35,530 bases of DNA from CAYQJS01 sp964417895 (GTDB lineage: Bacteria > Chloroflexota > UBA6077 > SHYK01): NCBI GenBank assembly GCA_964417895.1, contig CAYQJS010000055.1, positions 1 to 35,530 on the forward strand, read 5' to 3'. Each line of letters begins with the position of its first letter. Within the stretch, counting starts at the first letter, position 1. The notes beneath the pieces were generated by a model. It searched no databases, was not told the DNA's origin, and saw only the letters and a program-made list of their open reading frames with translations. This document shows, piece by piece, positions 16,132 to 23,338 of this stretch. Position numbers and translations under genes: made by a program.

Positions 16132-17148
16132 TTACCGCCGCGCCTTCAGGAGCCCGTCCAGACGGGGGTAAACCCTGCGCGCGTTGCCTTCGAAAAGCTT
16201 CTGACGGTCCACCTCCGACAGAAACCCGATGTTGTCGATATACGGCTTCGTGTCGTCGAAGAAGCGGCCGGTCTTCGGATCCTTGCCCCTTACCGCTCCG
16301 ATCATCTCCGAGGCGAAGATGATGTTGTCGATGGGCACGGATCGAAACAAGGTCTCCATGCCTGGCTGGTGGTAGACGCAGGTGTCGAAGTAGATGTTGT
16401 CCATCAGGAAGTCAGTCAGCTCCGGCCGCCCCATCTCGAGCGCGATGCCTCGATAGCGGCCCCAGTGGTACGGCACCGCTCCCCCACCGTGCGGGATGAC
16501 GAATCGCAGTGTCGGGAAGTCCTTGAAGACCTGGGGGTTGACGATGCACTGCATGAACACGCTCAGGTCCCCGTTGAGGTAGTGCGCCCCGGTGCTGTGG
16601 AAGTTGGGGTTGCAGCTGGAGCTGACATGGATCATCGCCGGCACGTCGAGCTCGACCATCTTCTCGTAGAGCGGGTACCAGTATCTGTCCGTCATGGGAG
16701 GGTCCGTCCAGTAGCCCCCTGAGGGATCCGGATTCAGGTTGCACGCGACGAACCCGAGCTGGGCGACGCACCGCTCCAGCTCGTCCCGACAGTTCGCCGG
16801 CGACACGCCCGGCGATTGTGGGAGCTGGCACACGCCGACGAAGCTGGCCGGGAACAGGGTACAGACGCGGTGGATCAGCTCGTTGCAGGTCTCCGACCAG
16901 TAGCGGCTGACGACGGCGTTGCCAACGTGGTGCTCCATGCCCCCGGCCCGCGGGGAGAAGAGCGCAACGTCCGTGCCTCGCTCCCGCTGCTGCCGCAGTT
17001 GACCGTTCTCGATGGTCTCCCTGATTTCGTCATCGGTGACGTCGAGGGTTCCCTTCGTCGCACTATCGAGCTGTTCGAGCTGCCTCCTGCGGTAGGCTGC
17101 CAGACCCGCAGGCGCCGTCGTGTAGTGGCCGTGGATGTCGATGATCAT
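16132..17148 (-). CDS. Amidohydrolase-superfamily protein, 4-oxalomesaconate hydratase (LigJ)-like
   Basis: A 338-residue amidohydrolase-2 protein opening MIIDIHGHYTTAPAGLAAYR, which matches the N-terminus of 4-oxalomesaconate hydratases of the protocatechuate/gallate meta-cleavage pathways. Metal-site residues visible: H6 and H8 (HGH), H174 (MIHVSS) and H220 (IPHGGG); after the last strand the usual Asp is a Glu (FASE, E281), as expected for the hydratase branch. The enzyme would hydrate an oxidised ring-cleavage acid in the cytoplasm. Its ATG overlaps the TGA of the upstream SBP gene as ATGA, with AGGTGG just before it, so translation of the two is coupled. A second, more divergent paralogue is at 26860-27855. 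Other partners of a protocatechuate pathway (ligAB, ligC, ligI, aldolase) are not in the window, so the true substrate may differ. Confidence 0.86.
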   Translation of the reverse strand: MIIDIHGHYTTAPAGLAAYRRRQLEQLDSATKGTLDVTDDEIRETIENGQLRQQRERGTDVALFSPRAGGMEHHVGNAVVSRYWSETCNELIHRVCTLFPASFVGVCQLPQSPGVSPANCRDELERCVAQLGFVACNLNPDPSGGYWTDPPMTDRYWYPLYEKMVELDVPAMIHVSSSCNPNFHSTGAHYLNGDLSVFMQCIVNPQVFKDFPTLRFVIPHGGGAVPYHWGRYRGIALEMGRPELTDFLMDNIYFDTCVYHQPGMETLFRSVPIDNIIFASEMIGAVRGKDPKTGRFFDDTKPYIDNIGFLSEVDRQKLFEGNARRVYPRLDGLLKARR

Positions 17149-18863
17149 TGATCCACCTGCCATTCGTGGGCGTTCCAGGTCTCTCCAAAGCCGCCGGTTC
17201 GCGTCGGGACATTCTTCATTCGGCTCGACGTCACCGTCACCTCCACGTCGTAGAACAGGCCGATGATCACCACCTGGTCGCTGACCAGGCGCACGATCTG
17301 CTTGAAGATCTCCATTCGCTCGGAGGCCGGGATGGTCACATCGTGGCGCTCGACCAGGCGATCCATCTCGGCGCTCCGGTACTTCCCGTAATTTCCGCCG
17401 CGCCAGTTGTTCTCGAGGAGAGGAAAGTTGGAGCTGTGAAACTTGTCGTACAGCTGATCGAAGGTCAGGGGCTGCCGCCGCAAATCAAAGGCGGGAAAGT
17501 TGAACCGGTACTCGAAGTCGGCACGGCGGGCCGAGGGCACGACGACCGTTTCCGTCGCCACTCCGGCCTCCTGCCAGTTTGCTGCAGTCGAGAACATCGA
17601 GCGCTCCTGCTGAATGTCCCCCTGGGTCGTCCGAATCTCCAGGGCGAGCCGCTGCCCTCCGGCGTCTCGATACAGGCCATCAACTCCCTTCCTGTAGCCC
17701 AACCCTTCGATGAGCTGGCCCGCCCTCCTGGGATCGTATGGGTAGCGGACGATGGCGCTCTCAGCGGCTCGGAACTCGTCGGCGCGGCTCGGGTTCACGA
17801 TCACCCCGTGGGCGACAGCCGTCAGGCCGTCGACGAGGCTATCCATCATTGCCTGCCGATCCAGGGCGTGCACCAGCGCGCGTCGAAAATCTGCATCCAT
17901 GATGGCCGACGGTGTGGGATTCAGCAGGTTGATGTACAGGACGATAGGATTGGCGGCGCTCGTCCCAAACGACACGCGCCCACCGGAACGGCCCTGTAGA
18001 TCTGTCGCCCAATCCAGCGCCAGCCGGCCTCCGAGCGTCACGTCGACTTCGCCCGCGAGGATATTCGCCGCGATGGTGTTGGGATCCGCGATGAACTTCA
18101 CTTCGATGACGTCGACCTTTGGCCTTCCCAGGAAGTACCGATCGTTGGCGTCGAGAATCGCGCCGCTTCCTCGCAGCCACTGCCGCATCCGATAGGGGCC
18201 GGTGCCAATGAACTCCTCTGTCCAGAAGGGCGAGGCCAGGAACCGCTCGATTTCCCCGGAAAGATAGGGGGCCTCCAGGACGTGCCGCGGCAGTGGCAGG
18301 TTCTCCCCGAACCCCTTATCGGCCTGTAGGTAGGGTTTCTTCCATTTGACCAGGAGGGAATGGGCGTCGGGCGCCTCGACGGCCTCGATGAACTGGTACA
18401 CGACCGTCTCGACGAAAGGCATGCGCTCGTCCTGCTCGAGCCTCGCCTTGAACACGAAGTCCTGCGCGGTGAACGGGGTGCCGTCGTGCCAGAGGACATC
18501 TCGCCGGAGGCGCCAGGCAGTCTCCATCCGCCCATCGGGAAACACTCGCCACAAGCCGTTCTCGATGCTCGGGATCGTCTCCGCGATGCGGGGGACGAAG
18601 GGCTGGCCCCGCCCCGCGCCGACGGTGAGCCCGACAGTCAGCAGCTCCTGCAGCTCCCCAGCCCCTGGCACAGCGCCCCGCGCGCCGGGCATGATCGTTG
18701 GGATGTCGCCCCGAATGATCACCGCCGCCCGGCGTGTCGTGGCGGGGCTCTCTTGTTGTGGCATTCGCTCGGGGGTGGCGCTCCGCGGCGCCCCACAGGC
18801 CAGCAGCACCGCCGCGAGGAACATGACGGTGACAGCGGGCCATCTTGGGGCTAACGGTGCCAT
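17145..18863 (-). CDS. Family-5 ABC transporter substrate-binding lipoprotein, coupled to the LigJ-like gene
   Basis: A 572-residue SBP_bac_5 lipoprotein. The ATG at 18861-18863 is chosen: AGGAGG lies upstream and the product starts with the lipoprotein signal MAPLAPRWPAVTVMF...LLAC. Longer upstream codons run into a CCCTCCCC hairpin repeat and are rejected. Signature WHDGTPFTAQDFVFKA, then NDRYFLGRPKVDVIEVKF and ILAGEVDVTLGG blocks, and an AHEWQVDQ end. Its stop codon overlaps the start of the amidohydrolase (ATGA), the strongest physical link in this window between a capture protein and an enzyme. Upstream on the same strand lies a flavin reductase gene (214 bases away). The ligand is plausibly the precursor of the LigJ-like enzyme's substrate, by context only. 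Confidence 0.93.
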   Translation of the reverse strand: MAPLAPRWPAVTVMFLAAVLLACGAPRSATPERMPQQESPATTRRAAVIIRGDIPTIMPGARGAVPGAGELQELLTVGLTVGAGRGQPFVPRIAETIPSIENGLWRVFPDGRMETAWRLRRDVLWHDGTPFTAQDFVFKARLEQDERMPFVETVVYQFIEAVEAPDAHSLLVKWKKPYLQADKGFGENLPLPRHVLEAPYLSGEIERFLASPFWTEEFIGTGPYRMRQWLRGSGAILDANDRYFLGRPKVDVIEVKFIADPNTIAANILAGEVDVTLGGRLALDWATDLQGRSGGRVSFGTSAANPIVLYINLLNPTPSAIMDADFRRALVHALDRQAMMDSLVDGLTAVAHGVIVNPSRADEFRAAESAIVRYPYDPRRAGQLIEGLGYRKGVDGLYRDAGGQRLALEIRTTQGDIQQERSMFSTAANWQEAGVATETVVVPSARRADFEYRFNFPAFDLRRQPLTFDQLYDKFHSSNFPLLENNWRGGNYGKYRSAEMDRLVERHDVTIPASERMEIFKQIVRLVSDQVVIIGLFYDVEVTVTSSRMKNVPTRTGGFGETWNAHEWQVDQ

Positions 18864-18885
18864 GGGCTCGGGACCTCCTGCACGT

Positions 18886-18954
18886 TCGATCACCCCCCTC
18901 CCCAAGCCTCCCCCGCAACGGGGGAGGGGGATCGCGCCTGTCCCCTCCCCCTCG
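18886..18954. repeat. GC-rich hairpin repeat (CCTCCCC/GGGGAGGG)
   Basis: CACCCCCCTCCCCAAGCCTCCCCCGCAACGGGGGAGGGGGATCG with a following GTCCCCTCCCCCTCGG belongs to the same loose class as the interiors of elements A and E, without their terminal repeats. Located between the flavin reductase stop and the SBP start; the rest of 18864-19077 shows nothing. Confidence 0.5.
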
Positions 18955-19077
18955 GCTCGGTGTCTTGGTCCACCACTCACCTCCGCAGTCGTCCATTATC
19001 GGGGCAATCCACGATCCGCGCCCTCCCCTGGCGGGCACGCCGACGGAATGCCGGACCGCGGTGTCCGAAGTCCAGCA

Positions 19078-19554
19078 TCAGCCCGCGTGGCGGAACCCGG
19101 ACTCGGCCATCGTAAGGGGCGGGCCCTCACGCTGTACTTCCGCGCCCACTACCCGAGCCACGAAGACGGTGGAGTCACCGGCGGGAATACTGGCCGCGAC
19201 CTCGCATTCCAGGAAGGCGAGAGCATCGTCCAGCACCGCACAGCCGTTGGGGCCCGGACGGTGGGCTACCTGGGCTAGCTTATCGGGCATGTTCTCCCAT
19301 CGTTTCCCGAGCAATCCGGCGAGCTCTCGCTGCCCAGAGGCCAGGACGTTTACCGTGAAGACTCCTGTTCGACGGATCAGGCCGATCGAGTGAGAGTCGT
19401 TTTCGACCGAGATGCCGATCATCGGAGGATCGAATGAGACCTGCGTCAGCCAGTTGGCGGTGAAGCCGTTCTCGTGCTCTTCATGGCGAACGGTCACCAC
19501 GTGCAGGCCGTAGGTGAACATGCGCAGGACTGTTCGCTTTGCTGAGTCGTCCAT
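19078..19554 (-). CDS. Flavin reductase-like FMN-binding protein
   Basis: A 158-residue single-domain protein of the flavin-reductase family (HpaC/RutF/NtaB type). It shows the typical order: a short helix (KRTVLRMFTYG), a strand VVTVRHEEHENGFTANWLTQVSFDPPMIGISV, then FTVNVLASGQRELAG, and a later acidic strand LECEVAASIPAGDSTVFVARVVG. Members reduce free FMN/FAD with NAD(P)H, usually for a two-component monooxygenase. No flavin monooxygenase is in the window; a partner may be elsewhere, or the protein may be a flavin-dependent oxidoreductase in its own right. No strong ribosome-binding site is seen before the ATG. It lies between two SBP genes on the same strand. Confidence 0.88.
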   Translation of the reverse strand: MDDSAKRTVLRMFTYGLHVVTVRHEEHENGFTANWLTQVSFDPPMIGISVENDSHSIGLIRRTGVFTVNVLASGQRELAGLLGKRWENMPDKLAQVAHRPGPNGCAVLDDALAFLECEVAASIPAGDSTVFVARVVGAEVQREGPPLTMAESGFRHAG

Positions 19555-19612
19555 AGTGGGCCCGTCAGGAGCGCCATTCCCAGCGGAAGAGTACCGACAG
19601 TTGAGGCAAGCG

Positions 19613-19745
19613 GGCGGGCTCCCTCTCCTGCCGCAGCGGGAGAGGGGTGGGGTGAGGGCAGGCCCGGACGGCCTTAGGTTGACGATTGGGTCCGAAAGGC
19701 GCCCTCACCTAACCTCTCCCATTGCGATGGGAGAGGGATTGGTTG
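19613..19745. repeat. Paired-hairpin repeat B, copy 2
   Basis: GGCTCCCTCTCCTGCCGCAGCGGGAGAGGG, GTGAGGGC, a ~45-base unique centre, then GCCCTCACCTAACCTCTCCCATTGCGATGGGAGAGGGATTGGTTGA. Its ends match, inverted, those of the copy at 30895-31030. It fills most of the gap 19555-19812 between the SBP stop and the flavin reductase start. Confidence 0.65.
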
Positions 19746-19812
19746 AAATCCGCAGACGTTTGAGCGCAACTGATGACTTACTTCCGCCGTCCTGTACTAG
19801 CCTCTCCTTGCG

Positions 19813-21522
19813 CTACTTCCACGACCACTGGCGCAGGTTGTACCAGGCGGTGCCGAATCCGAGGCTCGGCCCCGCTAGCGTCGCGGAGTGGGCAGCAACT
19901 GTTGGGTCAAAATACGTTGGAATGTAGGGCAGCTCCTCCATGGTGAATTTGACGATCTGGATCAGGATCGAGTCGGCCTCGGCGACGTCCAGGGTGCGCA
20001 GCCACCGGTCATACAGCCTGTCGTGCGCCTCGTTGCTCCAGCCCATCTTGTTGGTGCCACTCCAGCGGTTTTCGACGGTGGCCGCGCGCGACCCCAGGAC
20101 CCGATCGGCGGAGAGGTTCTTGGGCGACCCGAGGCCGTAGTTGGTCCGCCACGCAGGGTACGTCGACTTCATCTCGTCGGACTGTTGCAGCTGCGCCTGC
20201 GGCACGAGGCGCAGCTGGGCGTCGATGCCCGCCCGCCGCAAGTCGTCCACGACGATGGTCGTCTCCTGACCTTCCTGGCCCTCGGCCACCCCCATGACCT
20301 CCGGGCCATGGCGCCCTTCGGCGGCACTTTCGTACCAGCCGTTCGCAGCCTTCGTGAAGCCGGCCTCGGCCATCAACTGCTCCGTGCGCCGCAGATCGTA
20401 TGGGTACTTGGGGACCATGCGATCCACCTCGGCGTAATAACGCACGCCGGGCGGAGCGATGCTCTCTGCGAACACGCCGTAGCCCTCGGTGAGGGCTTCG
20501 TTCAGGGCCTGACGGTCGAGAGCATGGGCCGTGGCGCGACGCACTCGGCTGTCGAGCACCGATGCCGGGCTGGCATAGGCGGGTCGGTGCTGGGCCGATA
20601 CGAAGCGCAGCGAGCCGGGCTGGATGAGGACCACCCCCTGCGCGCCGGCGGCCCACTCCTTCTTGAGGGTCGCCGCCTGCGGGTAGAAGATGGCGCCGTC
20701 GAGGGCGAGGTCCGCATCGCCGGATAGCACCCGCGCGAGGGTGGCGTTGGGGTCGCCATTCCACGTCACCCGAATGCGGTCGATCCTGGGACGACCCAGG
20801 GCATAGGCCTCGAAGCCCGTCGCTTCGATGAAGGCGCCCGGCTCCCAGCGGGCTACCCGATAGGGGCCCGCCCCGACGTACTGGGTTGTCCAGTACGGAT
20901 GGCTCCCCAGCACCTCCGGTCGCCCCTCCTCAACGACAGGTTCGAGGATGTGGCGCGGAAGGATCTTGAGATCGAGCCGAACAGCATCCGCGTAGAGTTG
21001 CTTCCAACGCACGACGACCGTCTGCGCATCTGGCGCCAGGATTTGTTCGATGGCTCGGTGCTCGATCGTCGAGATCGCCGACTGGGAGAGGCCCGACGCG
21101 AGCTGAATGGCGTTGGTCCGGTGGGTGAAGACGACGTCCTCGGCGGTCAACGGCGCCCCATCGTGCCAGACGATGTTGGGCCGGAGCCGGAACGTCGTCT
21201 CCATTCGCCCGTCGGGAAGCACTCTCCAGGTCTCAGTGTTGAGCTCCGGCAGGGCCTCGGCGAGCACGGGCGCCGGCCTATCGAGATCGTCGGAGTGCAC
21301 CATGCGAGCCACGAAGAGGGCAAGAGTGATGTTGTTGCGGCCGGACGCCGAATCGGTGAGGTCGAACGGCTCGTTGCGCACGACGACGGACAGCGTGCGC
21401 ATCTCGCGCGCTTCAGGCCCTTCCGCTGTTCCCGCGGGTGCGCGGCCCACCGGAGGAGCACAGGCGACGAGCATTACTAGCCCAAAGGCAAGGACACCCC
21501 ACGGGTGAAATAGCGCTTTCAT
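19813..21522 (-). CDS. Family-5 ABC transporter substrate-binding lipoprotein
   Basis: A 569-residue SBP_bac_5 lipoprotein. The ATG at 21520-21522 follows GAGGAGGT closely and starts a lipoprotein signal, MKALFHPWGVLAFGLVMLVAC; the longer open frame upstream has no such features. Signature WHDGAPLTAEDVVFTHRTN, later YPYDLRRTEQLMAEAGF and NRWSGTNKMGWSN, with a LRQWSWK end. It resembles the SBP at 3423-5174 in these last blocks. A TACAAT box at 21571-21576 (reverse complement of ATTGTA) may be its -10 element. It is divergent from the amidohydrolase at 21846, with a composite repeat between them. No membrane components near; ligand unknown. Confidence 0.93.
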   Translation of the reverse strand: MKALFHPWGVLAFGLVMLVACAPPVGRAPAGTAEGPEAREMRTLSVVVRNEPFDLTDSASGRNNITLALFVARMVHSDDLDRPAPVLAEALPELNTETWRVLPDGRMETTFRLRPNIVWHDGAPLTAEDVVFTHRTNAIQLASGLSQSAISTIEHRAIEQILAPDAQTVVVRWKQLYADAVRLDLKILPRHILEPVVEEGRPEVLGSHPYWTTQYVGAGPYRVARWEPGAFIEATGFEAYALGRPRIDRIRVTWNGDPNATLARVLSGDADLALDGAIFYPQAATLKKEWAAGAQGVVLIQPGSLRFVSAQHRPAYASPASVLDSRVRRATAHALDRQALNEALTEGYGVFAESIAPPGVRYYAEVDRMVPKYPYDLRRTEQLMAEAGFTKAANGWYESAAEGRHGPEVMGVAEGQEGQETTIVVDDLRRAGIDAQLRLVPQAQLQQSDEMKSTYPAWRTNYGLGSPKNLSADRVLGSRAATVENRWSGTNKMGWSNEAHDRLYDRWLRTLDVAEADSILIQIVKFTMEELPYIPTYFDPTVAAHSATLAGPSLGFGTAWYNLRQWSWK

Positions 21523-21634
21523 GCCTACCTCCTCGACCCTGCGAGCCAGGGTGACTTTGCTTCCGCCGCCATTGTAGTCCGGCTCGAAGATGATGGCTAC
21601 GGACTGGAACGCCCCACCTCCATCCTGGCTCATA

Positions 21635-21654
21635 GGCATTCGCTATACTCGGCC
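21635..21654 (+). promoter_or_regulatory. Promoter-like box identical to one at 23021-23040
   Basis: GGCATTCGCTATACTCGGCC occurs here and, identical over 20 bases, at 23021-23040. TATACT (21644-21649) is a good -10 hexamer. Here the start codon it would serve (21846) is about 200 bases away, because repeat elements E and F lie in between; this suggests the elements entered an existing leader region. Confidence 0.4.
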
Positions 21655-21663
21655 GTTAGTGCT

Positions 21664-21823
21664 GTGGGTCAGTTCCTGCGGGCATGGCCTTTCGTCCGGT
21701 AGGGGAGGGGCTTGTCCCCTCCCGCCCGGCCACGTCAGCCGGGCCGTGCGGCGGGGGACAAGCCCCCGCCCTACCGGAACGACGGGACCGACGCAATGGC
21801 GATATCCATAAGAACTGAGCCAC
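21664..21823. repeat. MITE-like element E, copy 2, with hairpin repeat F nested inside
   Basis: Ends: GTGGGTCAGTTCCTGCG at 21664-21680 and, inverted, CATAAGAACTGAGCCAC at 21807-21823, matching copy 1 at 12092-12244. The interior is not the usual E interior but a full repeat F, TAGGGGAGGGGCTTGTCCCC...GGGGACAAGCCCCCGCCCTA at 21699-21776. It lies between the promoter-like box and the amidohydrolase start. The 323-base gap 21523-21845 has no gene. Confidence 0.7.
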
Positions 21824-21845
21824 CAGCAAGCAGGGAGGGGAGCGA

Positions 21846-23000
21846 ATGAGGACATACCGTTACATTTCGGCAGATAGCCACGTGCAGTTTCCGGCGGAGC
21901 GGTACGCGCATCGGGTCCCCGCGGAATACAGGGATCGCCTCCCTCGACTTGTCAAGCTGGCCAATGGCGGCGACGGGACGATGGACGAGGACGGACGCAT
22001 CACCTACGGCGGGACCGCTCACTTCGCCGGCCACGGACCCGAAGACTTCGACCCCACCATCCTCCACTTTGACACGGAAGCTGGCTATGGGCCACCCGAT
22101 CAGCGTCTGCGGGAGCAGGATATCGACGGCGTCGACGCCGAGATCCTGTTCAGCTTTGGCGGCGGGAGGGGCAAGGACCGCGACATGGCCGTGGCCGTCG
22201 CGCGCGGCTACAACAAGTACCTGGCCGAGGAATTCTGCTCCGTCGCCCCCGATCGGCTGCTGGGTGTGGGCATCCTGGCGCACCGCGGCGTGGAGGAGGA
22301 CGTCGCCGAGCTGGAGCATTGCGCCCGACTCGGATTGCGCGGCGTCGTTTTGAGCACGTTTCCCAGCGGGAAAGCGTACCCTACCCCCGAGGACGACAGG
22401 TTCTGGGCGGCGGCCATCGACCTGGACATGCCGGTCACGATCCACACGTCCATGACCCGGCGGATGGGGGAGCGCGGCGAGTTCATGATCAAATACCCCA
22501 TCGAACCGGAGGGGTTCGATCGGCCGCCCATCGACATCGTCGACCGCATGTCGCGTTATGGGACGCGGCACTGCGGAAGCCTCGAGCTCACCCAGATGAT
22601 CATGACGGGCCTCTTCGACCGCTTCCCCACCCTGAAGATCTACTGGGCCGAGAACCAGATCGGCTGGATCCCCATCTACCTCGAGCAGATGGACATGATC
22701 TACGACGCGAACCGCTTCTGGGTCGAGCGGATACTCGGCGTCAAGCGGCTCGCCCGGCGGCCCAGCGAGTACGCGAGAGAACATGCCTACTGGGGATTCT
22801 TTGACGACCCCATTGGCGTGCGGTTGCGGCACGAGATCGGCGTGGACCATATCCTCTGGGGAAACGACTTCCCGCACGAGGTGAGCCGCTGGCCCCATTC
22901 GATGGAGGTGATGGACGAGCAGCTTGCTGATGCTACGCAAGAGGAACGCCGCAAGATGATGTGTGAGAACGTCGTCGGGTTTTTCCACCTCGACCGATAA
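21846..23000 (+). CDS. Amidohydrolase-2 family metal-dependent hydrolase
   Basis: A 384-residue member of the amidohydrolase-2 branch (ACMSD/COG2159 type). It starts MRTYRYISADSHVQFP, where SADSHV is the branch's form of the first metal motif (H12). Further motifs: MPVTIHTSM (H200), FPTLKIYWAENQIGWIPIYLEQMD, which replaces the usual H-x-GG by AEN as in many members, and ILWGNDFPHEVSRWP with the catalytic Asp near the C-terminus. GGAGGGG stands just ahead of the ATG. Members decarboxylate or hydrolyse carboxylated aromatic or heterocyclic acids; the precise reaction cannot be read from sequence. It is distinct from the two LigJ-like proteins of this window. Downstream on the same strand come a 63-residue protein and an SBP. 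Confidence 0.88.
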   Translation: MRTYRYISADSHVQFPAERYAHRVPAEYRDRLPRLVKLANGGDGTMDEDGRITYGGTAHFAGHGPEDFDPTILHFDTEAGYGPPDQRLREQDIDGVDAEILFSFGGGRGKDRDMAVAVARGYNKYLAEEFCSVAPDRLLGVGILAHRGVEEDVAELEHCARLGLRGVVLSTFPSGKAYPTPEDDRFWAAAIDLDMPVTIHTSMTRRMGERGEFMIKYPIEPEGFDRPPIDIVDRMSRYGTRHCGSLELTQMIMTGLFDRFPTLKIYWAENQIGWIPIYLEQMDMIYDANRFWVERILGVKRLARRPSEYAREHAYWGFFDDPIGVRLRHEIGVDHILWGNDFPHEVSRWPHSMEVMDEQLADATQEERRKMMCENVVGFFHLDR

Positions 23001-23020
23001 GAAAGGTAGGTGACCCGGCG

Positions 23021-23040
23021 GGCATTCGCTATACTCGGCC
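23021..23040 (+). promoter_or_regulatory. Promoter-like box before the 63-residue protein gene
   Basis: GGCATTCGCTATACTCGGCC, identical to 21635-21654. TATACT (23030-23035) would place transcription start near 23042 and the start codon at 23060. A weak -35 (AGGTGA, 23008-23013) lies 16 bases upstream. The exact 20-base match over two sites suggests common control or a recent copy. Confidence 0.4.
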
Positions 23041-23059
23041 AATTCAATGGAGGAAAAGA

Positions 23060-23251
23060 ATGGTCGACACGCTGATGGCAACCGTTGAGGGGCCGCTCGG
23101 AAAAGCCGATCTGTACGAATTGACGCACACGCTGCCCAATGGCGCGCTCGGCGTGGAGTACGAAGTGCGCATCGGAACCGAGGTCCAGAAGTTTGCAGCG
23201 CTGGGCGCTGCGTACATCGCCGCCGGCGAGCTAACAGGGGCGAAGACGTAG
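23060..23251 (+). CDS. Small uncharacterised 63-residue protein
   Basis: The frame has an ATG preceded by GGAGG at a good distance (23048-23052) and a promoter-like box 20-40 bases upstream, so it is likely translated. The product, starting MVDTLMATVEGPLGKADLYEL, is acidic to neutral, without signal peptide, transmembrane segment or cysteines; it predicts mixed strand then helix (ALGAAYIAAGELTG). No family is recognised. It lies between an amidohydrolase and an SBP on the same strand (60 and 87 bases away), suggesting a co-expressed accessory protein, for example a small subunit or regulator; this is inference. Confidence 0.6.
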   Translation: MVDTLMATVEGPLGKADLYELTHTLPNGALGVEYEVRIGTEVQKFAALGAAYIAAGELTGAKT

Positions 23252-23338
23252 GCTTGCCCGAACCTCACGGCCTGTGCTGCGCAGTACAATCCGGCCGCGA
23301 AGAGCCCGGGCTAGTCAGCCAGACACCAGGAGGGGATC

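Noticed and set aside
18864..18980. N-terminal extension of the SBP gene to 18980
   Set aside because: The extension translates a CCCTCCCC hairpin repeat; the ATG at 18863 has AGGAGG and a lipoprotein signal.
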